DNA of 64,000 nucleotides, taken from the NCBI RefSeq assembly GCF_020921035.1, contig NC_063157.1:8530001-8594000 (forward strand). The letters run 5' to 3'. The notes below the pieces were generated by a model, which was given only the letters and a program-made list of their open reading frames with translations, was not told the DNA's origin and searched no databases. This document shows, piece by piece, positions 43,549 through 56,138 of this stretch. The position numbers and the translations under genes were made by a program. Positions within the stretch are counted from its first letter, which is position 1, and each line of letters opens with the position of its first letter. This DNA comes from Rhodamnia argentea. Lineage: Eukaryota; Streptophyta; Magnoliopsida; Myrtales; Myrtaceae.

Positions 43549-44749
43549 AGATTGTTTGGTTCATGGAAAATAAACTAGTTAAGGAAAACATTTTTTCATC
43601 CATCCTTTCTCCTCTTTCACATTTCCTCTTTTTTTTATTATTATTTCTTCAATTTCTTCTCTCTTTTTTTATTTATTTGTTAAAAATTCAAAAATTTATC
43701 TTTGGAAAAATTTTAAATAAAGACTTGAAGTGCCATTATTTTTTCAAATAAGAATATGAAGTGGACTTTGTTTTAAAAAAGAGCTTGAAGTGCTATCTTT
43801 ATTTCAAAGAATGGTCTGACCAAGAACATTTTCCTAATTTTTTTTTCCTATTTTTATTTTCTTTCTTCCTTTTGTTCTTTTTTCCCCTAGATTCTCACCG
43901 GTGGCCAAGCTAGCTACCGATGAGGGCTACCTTTGCCCTTGCCGGATCCGGCCGCTGAGAGTGAGGGGAGCCCTCGCTTCACATGGGCCAGGCCGGTGAG
44001 ATTGACCCTCGGCTCGACTAGGTGAGGGTAGCCCTCACTAGCCTCTCCTGGGCGAGGCAAGGGCTGCCCTAGCCCTTGCTAGATTTGGTCGGCAAGGACA
44101 AGGGCAGCCCTCACCAGGGGCTGGATTGGCCGGCCATCGGTGAGAAGCTAGGAAAAAAGGGAAAAAAGAGAAAAAGAAAGGGAAAAAAGAAAATGAAAAA
44201 GGAAAAAATTAAAAAAAGGAAATTATGAAAATGTCCATGGTCATGCCCTTTTTTGAAATAAATAGGGGACTTAAGGTTCTTCCTTAAAACGAGGTCTACT
44301 TGGGACTCTTATTTAGAATTTTTCCTATATTTTTTAAATTTTTAACTCTTCCCTTTTTTTCATTTCTTTTCCTTTTTTTCTATTCCCTTCTTCTTTGATC
44401 GGCGATCGGCCACGGGTGAGGTGTCACCGGCTTATGGCGAAGCTCGACCTCGTCATGGCCTGGCGACCAAGAAAGATGTGAATAAAAAAAATTAAAAACC
44501 ATAAAAAATAAAAAATCAAAAATTTGATTTTTTAAGAAAGAAAAATAAATAAAAGAGAAGATAAAATAAAAATAAAAAATTTATTATAATGAGTGCATGG
44601 CGGAAAATCAAATCAGATTTTTCATAACAAATGGCAGAAAATATTTTTCAGTTCATTTTCGGGTTTCAGCCAAAAGGCCGAAAAATATTGTCATTTTCCC
44701 AAAAAATATTTTCTAGAATGCCATATTTTTCGCGGAACAAGCAAAGTCA
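43549..44749. mobile_element. Foldback transposon (outer), interrupted by another
   Basis: The left end GATTGTTTGGTTCATGGAAA and the right end, read in reverse, TTTGCTTGTTCCGCGAAAA are similar inverted termini of the type seen in non-autonomous plant elements and also at 12068. A second foldback (43704-44325) lies inside. Confidence 0.5.
43704..44325. mobile_element. Foldback transposon (inner) with GC-rich core
   Basis: The ends GGAAAAATTTTAAATAA (left) and, read in reverse, GGAAAAATTCTAAATAA (right) are inverted repeats. The arms extend with several blocks containing GACTTGAAG or TATTTCAAA. The core (43890-44140) is GC-rich with GAGGGCTAC/GTAGCCCTC-type motifs in both orientations. Confidence 0.65.
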
Positions 44750-44978
44750 AACGTGAAAGTATATAACATGAAAGACAAATAAGGGTTGGGAAAGATTTGA
44801 TATTAGAAGCGCAAGGAATTGAATTTGAAATCTCCGACTTTGTCCCAAATTAAAGTTGATTACGAAACTTCGTTCTCTAGCAATACTATCCTTATTGTGT
44901 ATATTCGATGTCCATTTGTATTTACATGATAATACAATAGAAATTATGGAGATAGTTTGGTAAAGACCATAAGGTTAC
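44750..44978. other. Short intergenic stretch
   Basis: This is AT-rich sequence with nothing recognised. Confidence 0.5.
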
Positions 44979-45036
44979 ACATTTCTATCTTCTTCTTCAA
45001 TTTTTTTTTTTTGGTCGAAACATTTCTATCTTCTTC
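44979..45036 (-). mobile_element. Micro-retroposon TTCGACC plus oligo(A) with perfect 17-bp target duplication
   Basis: ACATTTCTATCTTCTTC occurs at 44979-44995 and 45020-45036. It flanks a 24-bp insert that on the minus strand reads TTCGACC followed by about 12 A and TTGAA. Confidence 0.88.
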
Positions 45037-45184
45037 GCTTACTCTTAATATGACATTATTTTTTGAAATGTCACAAAAAAATTACAGTAATCTTGAGTTT
45101 TCAATTGTTTAATAAAATCTAAATTTATTTAGTATTGCCTTAGAAGCACTCAAGACTTGTCTCCTAGACAAGTTTTAAAAGATT

Positions 45185-45466
45185 GGAAAAATTCTAAATA
45201 AAAGCTTCAAATGCTATCATTTTTTCAAATAAAGGCTTGAGGTAGATTCTTTTCACATAAGGGTCCGAGGGTATTTTCATCATTTTTATTTTTTGATTTT
45301 TTTCCCTTTTTTCCTTTTTTTTTCCTTCATTTTCGCCGGTGAGAGCTAGGCGGCCTCGCTTAGGACCATCGGCAAAAATGAAGGGAAAAAAATGACTAAA
45401 ATACCATTGGTGGGGCATTTTTTTAAAATAAAGATGGTATTTCAGGATTTTATTCGGAATTCTCCC
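45185..45466. mobile_element. Foldback transposon, same terminal type as 43704-44325
   Basis: The left end GGAAAAATTCTAAATAAAAG and the right end, read in reverse, GGGAGAATTCCGAATAAAAT form inverted repeats continuing for about 60 bp. The core (45330-45385) has complementary TTTCGCCGG/CCGATGG motifs. It is about 280 bp and non-coding. Confidence 0.65.
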
Positions 45467-45487
45467 GAGATAATTTCACTCTATAAA

Positions 45488-45529
45488 AATTAAAATCGAT
45501 TTTTTTTTGGTCCAATAATTAAAATCGAT
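45488..45529 (-). mobile_element. Micro-retroposon ATTGGACC plus oligo(A) with 13-bp target duplication
   Basis: AATTAAAATCGAT occurs at 45488-45500 and 45517-45529 around the 16-bp insert, which on the minus strand reads ATTGGACCAAAAAAAA. Confidence 0.82.
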
Positions 45530-45539
45530 TTAACAAAAT

Positions 45540-46867
45540 TGAATGTGTCAAATTATCTCGCGGTTTTACGATATTGCCTCTGAAATTATCCGACGTTTAA
45601 AAATATCGGGGCCCACCTTATTTTCCGCGCAAAAAGCTGGTTTCGAAGATCTCCCGCTCCGGTCGGCTTTGCTGCTCCTTGCCGTTTCCCTTTCCGAGCG
45701 TCCAATTCGCACTTTCGCAGAGACGCGTCCACCTCACCGAAGCTTTGACCGCCTCCTCCTTCTTCCCCCCAGTCTCGAAGCGAGCAGAAGCGGGAGAAGA
45801 TTCCATGGAATCGCCTCCATTGATGGTGGACTTGACTTTTGCGACCTCGAAACTTGCTTCATTTTTTAAAACTCCAAGATCACCGACTGTCCGATCCCGA
45901 TCCCCCCCTCTCTCTCGCTTCCTGGAATCTCGCTCTCTGTTCCTCATTACTCTTGTTGTCGCCCTTCGAAGATTTCATCCTACAGGTCTCTCTCTCTCTC
46001 TCTATGCCCTTTGCGTGCTCTCGGAAAAGATCTCGCTTCGTCACGCATTCTGCATCACTGTCCAGCGATTTTGCCTACTGGAGCTGGCGCATGCTTTGGG
46101 CTTTTCATGTCTCTCTCTCTCTTTAAAACGATCGCTTGGAGTTCTGCTTAGCGCGCATAATTGCAATTTTGCGTTTGTGTGCGTGGTGGAATTGCTCTGC
46201 TCTTGGTTTCTGTGGAACGATTTGGGACTTCACGTGAAACTTTTGTCCCGCGATTCACCATGTATGTGGCTTACAGTTCATTTCGTGTTGGTCCATGCTC
46301 TTCAATTGCTTGGTTACTTGGGGTTTTTTTTCTCCCTTTTTCTCTCTTTTGGCATTTTGTTTATAGGCAAAAGTCGGACTTCTCACAGGTTTGTGCAATT
46401 CCAGAGCTCGAATGGGTTTTGTTTTTATTGAGCTTGGTTGTTTCATTTGGCAACCCGAAATCTGATAGGATGAAACGGGTTGAAAATTGGGGCTCAGGCA
46501 GGGACGATTTTCCCTTTTTCCAATCTCTTTTTCCGGAGTTCGTTGGATAACACTTCGGTACTTAATGCTCTCTTTTCGACTGTGCAGAAAGCAAGAGCAA
46601 ATGAAGGAAAGGATTTAGAGTTTCGCACTCATCTTTCTGTCTCCAATACATATTTAGATGGATAACAGTCCCTTGAAGTTTTCTCATAGCAAGATTTCTC
46701 TTTTTTCTAATTTTAGCTGATATCTTGAGAGTTCCCTTCCACTCAGCACTGGTAGTGGATTTGTACTGAACTTGGCGCTAGTTGAGAAACTATTTCGCAA
46801 GGAATTCGCTTTTTCCTTACACCTTCTGTTGTCCTCTTATGAAAATTAACCCTTCAATTTCTTCAGC
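45540..46867 (+). promoter_or_regulatory. Promoter and intron-containing 5' leader of the GDP-sugar transporter gene
   Basis: The sequence becomes CT-rich (45690-46000, with a (CT)n run at 45984-46001), as usual near plant transcription starts. Open frames here lack the transporter motifs. Intron-type signals are visible: CTGTGCAG before 46588, and TTTCTTCAG just before the coding exon (46866). The leader therefore probably contains at least one intron. The exact transcription start cannot be read. Confidence 0.5.
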
Positions 46868-49800
46868 ATGCAGCTGTCTGGCATGTCATCTGATTTCAAA
46901 TTAGACACCATCAACCGTCATGGCTATGAGGAGCACGAGATAAGCCAATTAAATGGAGAAGTGGCGTCATCAGGCGCAAGAAGTAGATTAGCATTCAGGA
47001 TGCTAGATGATGCTGAAAAGGAAGGACTGAGATCAATTAACGGCACCATGTCCACCAAAGAACATGGATCATTTAATGACAGGTAGGATAACATCTCTCA
47101 CTGGATTTAGCTTCCCTATAACTCCAGAAGTGTATATTTGATGCGTCCAGCCAATTGCTGCTGACCAAGGAACTTCTGAAACCCTTCCATGCAGTGAATG
47201 AATTGCAATTTTACATAGAGAAATAATGTTTAAGCCTCAGACAGCTTATAGATACAGACAGAACGCAATCTAATGACTTAGCATAAGCACTAAACAGGTT
47301 TTTTAGAGGGGACCGAGCAGCTACGAGCGAAAGCATTGGCCTTCCAATTCGTGATGGTGCAAAGTGCGAGAATGGATCGGCTAGAAGATCTGGACCTCTG
47401 GTATCTGGAACAGCTTACTGCATTTCCTCTTGCAGTATGATATTGCTAAACAAAGTTGTCCTATCAAGTTATAACTTCAGGGCTGGAATAAGTTTGATGT
47501 TTTATCAAGTATGTCATCTCTTCCTTTCAAGCATTCTCGCCATACACTGTTAAATGAGTTTTGGGGGTTATTACCCTGATCACGTGTATTATTATCTACT
47601 CCTTGATTATGGCCAGCGATTTGAGAAACTGAATTTTGCTTGACTTGAGTGCAGAATTTGATTAGTTCGGTAATCGTAGCTGTCCTGGGTCTGTGCGGAG
47701 TAGTATCAGTGGAAAAGCTCAATTGGAAGCTCATTAGGGTCTGGATCCCTGTGAATATTATCTTTGTTGGCATGCTTGTTTCAGGCATGTATAGGTACGT
47801 CAACAACAGTCCGTGCAATTGTAGATTCATGAGGTGGACCTGGAAGCCAAGTTTGGATGATGTTAACGAAAGCAAAGGCTCATCCCCGTTTCGTCTGTTA
47901 TTATTACCCTGGATGAGATGTATTAAAAAATAAGATATTTAATACTCTCTTGCATTTCCTCTTCAGTTTGAGATATATAAACATAGCAATGGTGACAATT
48001 TTGAAGAATGTGACCAATATTCTAACAGCAATCGGTGAATTATATATATTCCGGAAGCACCAGAACCAGAAGGTTTGGGTTGCTATGTTTCTAATGGTAA
48101 GGGTCCTCTTCCACTTCTCCTCAGTCGCACATGTAAATAAATTCTTGAACCATTTCCTTATCCACCTGCTCAAATTTTATATGGGTATTGGTTGAAGAGG
48201 GCACCCCCGCTTTTCTCAGTCTTTCCTTCTACCTGGTGTAATCTGGATGAATTTCTTTTTCTTTCTTTTTCTTTTTTGCTTATAGTACGTCTATTATGAA
48301 ACACCATACAGTATGCCTTAGGAAAAGGCTCGAGTAAGCAGCTTACCAGTAAATTATGCTTCTGTATGATTACACATTATTCCCTCGAAATCTGTAACTG
48401 TTGAAATATCTCTTTATTGTCTTGCTCTTTTCGGAACAGCAGAAACCTGAGAAGGTCTTCTTGTAATCACATCGTCAGAGTTATTCTATGGTCCGTGATC
48501 ATGACTTGCTCTGCTTAATAAAGTTTCTTGATGACTAACGAAGTTACTAATCCATGTTGAGAAAATCTTCCCTACATTGAGAAGGTTACCAAAACTGAAA
48601 CACAGGAATCTAGACGGACCTGATTCTCTTCTTTCAGGGAATCTAAAGGATAGGCTTAAAAGTTCATCATGTAAATTAGTTTGTTGATCCACCTTCTTTT
48701 TTCTGCTTTGAGAATTGAGAGCTATATGTAAACGGTTCTTAATTTGAACTTTGCAAAAAGGTAGTGCAGCATAACAATCTCGTAATTCTGTCAGCATCAT
48801 AGTCAAACTACATAACTCCTACCTTCTCTTTTCCCGCTTCATGGATGTAGACATTGAGCTTATGGGTGCTAAACGTATCTATTGCTGCAGATAATCTCTG
48901 CTATCAGTGGCGGTATCACAGACCTCTCCTTTGATTCAGTGGGCTACGCATGGCAATTTTTAAATTGTGTTTTAACAGCAAGTTATTCAGTACGTAATTT
49001 TTCCTTGCTTCATTGGCTCATTCTCAATCTTATTAGTCAGCTTAGCTATTTTTCAGAAGATTGTTTTTAAATCGTTAGTTTGTGGAAGGAGTATTAACAC
49101 AGTACTTGTCTGGCACAGATCCATTTTGACATCTCTGCATCACTTTCTAATCAACATGCCACGTTTGTATTTGTCACAGCTCACTCTGCGTCAGGTGATG
49201 GACAAGGCTAAACAGTTAACGAGATCTGGATCTCTAAATGAAGTCTCCATGGTCTTGCTGAATAATTTATTATCTCTTCCTTTCGCCATCTTCTCGATCT
49301 TACTGTTCGGTGAATGGCAGTACATAGTTAATGCGTAAAGATCAACTGTTCCACCATTTCATCTTACCTACCATTTCTTTCAAATCTATTGTTACCTTGT
49401 CTCACATGTTTGGGGATATGCAGGGACGTGATCAGAATGCCCATGTTTTGGGTTGTCGCGACAGCTAGTGGATTGTTTGGACTCGCCATCAGCTTTACTT
49501 CTATGTGGTTTCTGCATCAAACTGGGCCAACCACTTACAGGTACTTTATTATGGTGGGACTTGCAATTAGTGGAAAGTTTCTCTTGATGACGGCCAATTC
49601 ACCATGCAAATCTCGAAATGACTTTATCTTCTTTTCTTGTTACAACTGTACAATCAAGTACATTAGATAGAACTATTAAAAGGTTAGGAGATTACAGGGT
49701 GCGTCCTTGTTGAATGGCCCATGTGGCTTGTATTCTTTTGCAGTCTGGTGGGTTCCTTAAACAAGATTCCCATCTCCATCGCCGGTCTACTGGTGTTCAA

Positions 49801-49970
49801 CGTTCCACTAAGCGTACCCAACATTTTCAGTATTCTATTTGGTATTCACTGAAATAACTCCACAGTCGACGCTAAATTTTGTCACTTGCAGAATATATAT
49901 CATCTCACGTGGAATCTTTGTTCCAGGTCTATTTGCCGGAATATTTTTTGCAAGGGCCAAAATGTCTTGA
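46868..49970 (+). CDS. GONST1: GDP-sugar transporter of the GONST1/2 type (Golgi), nine coding exons
   Basis: Predicted exons are 46868-47082, 47307-47508, 47655-47794, 47967-48096, 48891-48989, 49180-49334, 49424-49540, 49744-49841 and 49927-49970. All junctions are GT-AG and the frame is continuous, giving 399 aa. The family (NST/DMT superfamily) brings GDP-mannose or related GDP-sugars into the Golgi lumen for glycan synthesis in exchange for GMP. Matches to Arabidopsis GONST1, recalled from memory, run along the length: AYCISSCSMILLNKVVLSSY, FPVN-like WIPVNIIFVGML, YINIAMVTILKNVTN, SGGITDLSFDSVGYAW, GLAISFTSMWFLHQTG and VGSLNKIPISIAG. The GSLNK stretch corresponds to the GDP-sugar binding motif GALNK of yeast Vrg4. 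The roughly 95-residue hydrophilic N-terminus is longer than that of GONST1. An inner start (MSSDF, 46883) is possible, and GONST2 is the alternative name. Confidence 0.92.
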
Positions 49971-50750
49971 TCGCAAAACTTGGGCACTCCATGAAGGAAG
50001 CTAATTCTGGCTGATTTGGATCTACAGATGGATGAACAAGCAGAGGTTCTGCACAGAACGATGACTTTTTCCAAGTTTTCACAACTAAGTTCTGGGGTCG
50101 CACTCAACTCAGAGCAGTTTTCTTTTCTGAGAGGTTCAGGTATTCCGCTTCAGAAGTTGGTCTACGGTGAGAATGGTTATGATCTCCATTGACCAGAGGG
50201 AAAATAACATTTTTCATGCGATGTTGTATCATTGACAATCTAGGAAATAGCGGCAAAGTGATTTCCCCGCAGAATAGCATGTCTATTATATTTTGTCTGG
50301 AGCTGTGCTAATGCGTTCTCTCTCAATTCGACTATTTTGAGCTCTCGACTTGTCATCTACCTCGGCTTCACAACAATCTTGACGGCATTTTATATCGCCC
50401 CTCGAGTGACAAATTTTGTACCACGCTAGGGTGCGCTCGTAAAATCATTTTGCATGCACTTGAATCGCCTTGTACAAAGTTTCAGCAAACAGGACTTCCG
50501 GAACAGGATTGCAGAGGAACTCGTTTGTTCCTCAGTCACGTACCTCGACTACATTCTTCGCCGATCCGGTATTTGTTAGATAGGCGAGTAAGCTTGCATA
50601 ACTTAAAGCTTATCTCCATCATGCGAATACCGACATGTTAGATTTCGATGTTACACATACAAGGTTAAAATACAAAGGAAGGCTTGACCGGTGGTTAATA
50701 GTAAAGAGCTGGAAGAGCATCACATTTTGTACGAGAAGCCTTCAGCGATC
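49971..50750 (+). other. 3' flank of the transporter gene
   Basis: The first few hundred bases are probably the 3' UTR. After that nothing was recognised up to the copia debris. Confidence 0.5.
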
Positions 50751-50754
50751 AACA

Positions 50755-52215
50755 AAGTTTACTTAATGCGATGTCTGTTCAATTTAATGACGGGCAAATG
50801 TGTGTTGGTTACTTATCATATCAATGAATTTAATGTAGCCATTAGTCAATTAAATTAAATTGAAATTGACTAATAAGATGAGGTACGTGCTTTAGTTCTA
50901 TCATTCTCATTGCTTGATAGTTGAAATATTACTATTACCGCCGTTAGTAATTTCCCTATATCAACAAGCTTGATGTTTGATAGCGTTCACGATTTGATTA
51001 TGAGTGAAGAAATACATAGAAGAGAATCAAGTGACCCCGTGTATGCTACTTTAGTAGGTGAATGTAGAGGAAGATTAGTACTCGTGTTAGCATGAGTAGT
51101 GCGAACATGAACAAACTTTGTCAATCTAGGAGTGGTAGTCATGTTTGTTAGTATTGTGGCAAGATGAGGCATATTAGAAGAGGGTTGCCTTAAGGCGAAG
51201 AATGAAAAGGGTAAGGAGATCAGAGTTGAATCTGCAAATGATGTCGTAAATGTAGGTGATCGAATTATGATAATGTCGAGTATATCTTGTCTATCATTGA
51301 TGATTCATCGTTTGATGGATGATTTACGTATTCTGATTGTTTATTCTACATTAGATCAAACGAGAACTTGTTTACTATCAATGCATGGATAGTGGTAAAA
51401 TGCAGCTAGTTAACAACTCTGAGTATAATGTTGTGGTTAATGGAGATATTAGAATAAGAATGCATGATGGTATCATGAGTATATTGATTGGAATAAGACA
51501 TGTTTCAAAATTGAAGAAGAATCTAATTTCCTTGAAAGCCCTATATTCAGTTAGGTGTAAATATATTTAGAAGATGGAGTTTCGAGGTTGTTTGAGGTGC
51601 CCTTGTGATAATGAGAGGAATCAATCATAGTAGCTTGTATGAGCTTCAAGGTGATAGAATGACGCATTTCACCGCGGAGACATCGGAAACATATGTTCGA
51701 GAGTCCGAATTGTGGCCTATGCGTTTGGGGCACATTGAAGAGAGAAGCTTGCAGGTTCTAAGTGAAATGAATATGTTCAATGGTAATGTTGTTGGTAAGC
51801 TAAATTTTTTTGGACAAAAAAATATAAATTTATGTAGGTTCCGTGACTTAGATATATGGTGGAAAGTTTAGTTCTGCTTGATCTTCGGAGAAACCACATA
51901 AGTTTTAGAGTTGATTCACTTGGATAGTCTTAAGCTATTGCGATTTCCTTCAAGAAAGAGTGTTGAATTTATGCTAACAGCTGTGAATGACTACTCGAGG
52001 AAGACCTGGATGTTTGTGCTAAGCCACAATGATTAGGCAGTTGAGTGTTTTGATCGAAAAGAAAATTGGTAGAAAGATTAAGCATGTGCGAAATGATTGT
52101 GGCATGGAGTTTTGGTCGAAATTGTTATACAAATTTTGCATGAAGAAAGCATAGTGAAGCATCGCAACATAGTGCTAGTGAACCACAACAGGTTGTAGAG
52201 TTGCTAAGAATAACA
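50755..52215 (+). mobile_element. Ty1/copia fragment, heavily decayed (fossil)
   Basis: Recognisable parts in order are a gag piece (HINEFNVAISQL, about 50810-50850), a zinc-knuckle remnant (about 51140-51190), a protease-to-integrase linker region (MHDGIMSILIGIRHVSKLKK, 51460-51520), an integrase finger region (LWPMRLGHIEERSL, 51711-51750) and part of the integrase core (VNDYSRKTWMFVLS, 51980-52025). No LTRs or reverse transcriptase were seen. It has many breaks and is clearly old. Confidence 0.75.
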
Positions 52216-52229
52216 TTACTAGAGATGAC

Positions 52230-53335
52230 TATTGATACCTGATTTTTAATTAATTTTTCTTTATAAAAATTATTAAAGTACAATAAAAATTCATAAAATT
52301 TGAAAATCAACTTTGGAAACCTTGTCTAAGCCTAAGGAACCAATTTCGAACAATTTTTTTTGGTATTTTCACTTTTTTTTAATATTTTTCATATATTAGG
52401 AAAATAACAAAAAATAGCTATAGCCATAAAAATATGAAAAAATAGCCAATATTTTCCTTTTAATTCCCTTTTCATTTTGGCGATTTAAAACTTGGAAAAT
52501 TCAATTCAGGGTCATAAGAGTCTTTATAAACATAAACCCAAATTGAGCCAAAAAATTACATTTTGAGTCCTTTTATTTTTATTTTCACAATTTTCAAGTC
52601 ATGACATTTACCTGTAATGTCTCATATTCCATTTCAGTCCAACCGATAGTGAAATTAAACAATTTTGGTGAAAAGGACTTTCTTGTGCTTTTTATTTTCA
52701 ATTTAGTCCTTGGCCTTCACTCTAAGTGGAATTAGTTACTTTTTAGAAATGTTTATGCAAATCCAAGACCACTCCCCTATGTTTTTTTATCATTCTGAAC
52801 CTATTGGTGGGGTTGAATTGGTTCAATTTTGTCATTTAGGGTTTAGATTTCTCAAAATTCATTTTTTGGGTTAAACTTGAGATTTGGTATTTTTGCATAA
52901 AATTAGACCAATTTAACTCAAAACCCACTATTTTAATAAGTTTTTATTTAAAAAATCATCAAAAATACAACAAAATTTCATGAAATTTGATAATCATCTT
53001 TGGAAGCCTTGGCCAAGCCTAAAGAACCAAATTTGAGCAAAAAATATTTTTTTGGTATTTTTCGCATTTTTAATATTTTTCATATATTAGGAAAATACCC
53101 AAAAATTACAAAAAATTACAAAAATAGAATTTATGGCCACAAATATATGAAAAAATAGCCGATATTTGTCTTTATTCCCTTTTCATTTTGGCCATTTAAA
53201 ACTTGGAAAATTCAATTCGGGATCATAAGAGTTTTCATAAACATAAATCCAAATTGAGCCAAAAAATTATATTGTGAGTCCTTTTATTTTCCTTTTTCAC
53301 ATTTTCCAAGTCATGACATTTCCCTCTAATGCCTC
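52230..53335. repeat. AT-rich direct repeats, probably LTR remains (fossil)
   Basis: Blocks near 52430-52590 (starting around AAATATGAAAAAATAGCC and including CATAAGAG, CCAAATTGAGCC) recur at 53145-53300 with small differences. The blocks at 52250-52440 recur at 52940-53110. The repeat offset is about 0.7 kb. No coding region was recognised. Confidence 0.6.
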
Positions 53336-54235
53336 ATTGTGACGGTCTAATTTTCTACCCAATTGGATTAACGAGTGAAATAACTAATAGCGGGCTTGAA
53401 CTGTTAGAAATTGTACATTGGGGACTATTAAGGTTAGTGCGGTGGATTATGACATTCTAAATTATTGCTGGACTTTGGTTAGTGACAGGCATAATGGAAT
53501 CGATAATTATTCTAGTTTTGTTTGAATTGATTGTGTACAAATTAGACTGAATTGGCACGCGAAACCTCTCCCATTTAGCCGACCATACCTTAGACCCTCC
53601 ACTATAAAACCCCCCAACCTTTTCTCTCATCCTATTTTTCCCCTCCCCCTTCCAGTGGACACACCCCCACGGAGAGCTCCCTCGGTTAGTGCGCCGCGTC
53701 CAACGCCTCCTTCTCTCTTGCTCTAGCTTCCCAACCACCGAAGGCCGTTCCTCTCTCAACGGCAACCCACGCGGCAGCCGCATCTCAATGACTGGTCTCC
53801 CTCGACCTTAGCTTCCCCTTCATTCGCCCGACCAGCTCGCTCACTCTCTTCGCTTGGTGAACCGCGAGCAATAGGGAGAATTGAAGACTCACGGTTCGCT
53901 CGGCCTCACTTGAACTTCATTTTCTATCTAGCTTGATTTTAAGGCAAGTAAACTCCTAACTATATGATCGGGTTGCCTTTGAACCGTTGGTGTAGCATGA
54001 AATGGGTATTCGTGTATATGGGTATGCCAAGCGGAACTTTGGACTTGGGTAATTGGTTTACATGATTGAATTGTCTCGGTTTTTGTCGAAGCGGAAAGAG
54101 TGGGGCTTGTTGTACTAGTATGGTTCGGTCGAGACTTTTGAGGCATGGTTGGGAAATTCGAATCTATTACTTGTTAGTTCTACGACTTATGTGCCTATAT
54201 CTGACTCTGGTGGGCGGAAATTTGATGTAGGTCGG
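53336..54235. other. Unassigned stretch in retroelement debris
   Basis: A C-rich leader-like region (53630-53900) lies after an AT-rich part. No open frame has family motifs. It may be part of a long LTR or leader of the element at 54236. Confidence 0.4.
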
Positions 54236-55100
54236 TTTGTAATTGTTTAGGCAACTCGAGCTAATGGAGTAAGGCCACTAGGCTGTTCGGCCGAGAGGGG
54301 TGGTGATGTGGACATCGAGCTCTATCGAGGAGGAGGTGCTAGGGACCCATTATCCTATCCGCTAGGCCCCATCACTAGAGCGAGAGCAAAGGAATTCAAG
54401 CAAGCTATCGGCGTCTTGGTTCAAGATCTTTGGAATAGAGATAATACGGATTCGAGACTTGAAGACTCTGAAGCTCCTTGGCGCAACAATATCACTTTTG
54501 GTTCCAATGACTTCGAGACGCTTGGAAACGGGCCACCGATCAATACACACTATTTTAGTAGTGATTGAAGAACGTTTTTTAGCGATTCGGAATCATTTAG
54601 ATGGACTTTTAGGTCTTTTTCTATTTTTTAGGTGAATTTTCATTAATTAAGGATATTTTTGTAATTTTGCCTTATTAGGGCTAGCACCCTATATAAAAGA
54701 GCTTATAGGTTTCTGATAACCTAACTTTGATTCAGAATATTATATAGAGAGGTTTTCTTCTTTGAGTTCTCTTGAAGACTAGATCTTATCAAGGCTTCCT
54801 TGTGGCGATCGAATTCAACTTATCGAGCAAGATTGCGAATTCTCTTGTTCGTGGCATTATAACATTGATTGGTTGACATAGGTTCATCAACGTGTCGCGT
54901 TCATATCAATATTACCAATGACAGGTTCGATTGGGGGTTGAGGTTAGTAAATTCGCAACTCCTAGATCTTCGTAGAACGATCACCTTCCGCAACGATTCA
55001 CATCGGGTGGTGTCCATTGTGAAGCTATCGATCTTGCTTGATGATTTCTACTTTATCGTATGGCATAATGGTAATATGGTCATCTGGTTAGTAGTTTAAT
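54236..55100 (+). mobile_element. Ty3/gypsy-like retroelement fragment (fossil)
   Basis: The frame at 54340-54568 includes YPLGPITRARAKEFKQAIGVL, a motif common in plant gypsy-type polyprotein pieces. It is followed by an LTR-like stretch with a TATATAAAAG promoter-like box (54691) and R-region-like sequence to about 54890. Only one fragment with several breaks is visible. Family assignment is moderate. Confidence 0.5.
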
Positions 55101-56138
55101 TGCTGAGCTGTATCTTGCCCTTGCGGGTTGTCATTTTTTCAGCTAGATAGAGATGTCGTCTTATCCTCCTCCTCCTAGGAATATTTATCACTTTGGCGCA
55201 CCAGTTTGTGTCACGCATACATGGGAGGTGCGTACCAAGCCCTACCCTCCATTTATGAGTTATGGTGGCTGCAGATTACAATGACAGTGGATGTAGGTCC
55301 TCTAGCTAGGCGTATTGAGCACTATTTCGTCGTTATCTACATTTGAGGCCCGGGATCGTGGCTTGGGCCACTCCCTTCTCCCCTCGTGAGCGAGCACGGT
55401 GATGGCAGCGGTGAGGACGGTGATAACACCGATACTAGCAGCTAGTGCGATGGGAGTTAGTCGTAGGTCGGACATACAAGTAATGTTTTGATTCGTGAGG
55501 ACACGACAGCTATTTTTTGATGTTGGCCATGAGGCGATGTGGGGCGTTGATAGATATACGCCTACTATGGTACCGGTTTGCGATGGGGAGCAGAGCCTTT
55601 TGTTGTTGTTCCCAGGTGTTTATTGTCTTTTGGCTGTGGATGACATACTTTAACTGTTTATAATATATGTAAAGTAAATATTTTCATAATTTGTCAAATA
55701 ATCTTACTATATGCGTGCGAAACACTTGTTGGAACCCTATGAATAAGGCCACATCCTTTAGGCGTAGTGCTTGCCGTTTGAATGCATGCACTTGTATTTT
55801 GTATGATTGTTTGCTTGATGTATAGTTCTATCTTCCGCATGTGCTCTATTATAACTATGTTGCGCGTTTAAAATCTTTCAACTAAGCCCAAACAAGTTCT
55901 TGGGCTTTGGCTCAAATAAGGTTGAGGCCCAAAAGGATTATCCATGCAGGAATCTTTTATCGAACTTAATCCGTTCGTTTTCCAATAAGGAGTTCGGGTC
56001 AGTTTTGGACGAGAGAGTGTCAAATGCGAAAAATATTTATATTGAGACGAAAGACATGATACAAACTCTTGGCAATCCGTCAGCCCACTTGTTCGACAAT
56101 GAGACCAACTTCGACGCACTAGTATTCAAGGTACGACT
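55101..56138. other. Unassigned stretch
   Basis: No gene or structured repeat was recognised. It probably belongs to the surrounding retroelement debris. Confidence 0.4.

Noticed and set aside
45679-46431. 250-residue open frame upstream of the transporter
   Set aside because: It lies in the CT-rich leader and intron region, is mostly Leu/Ser/Phe from pyrimidine-rich DNA, and shares no motifs with any family.
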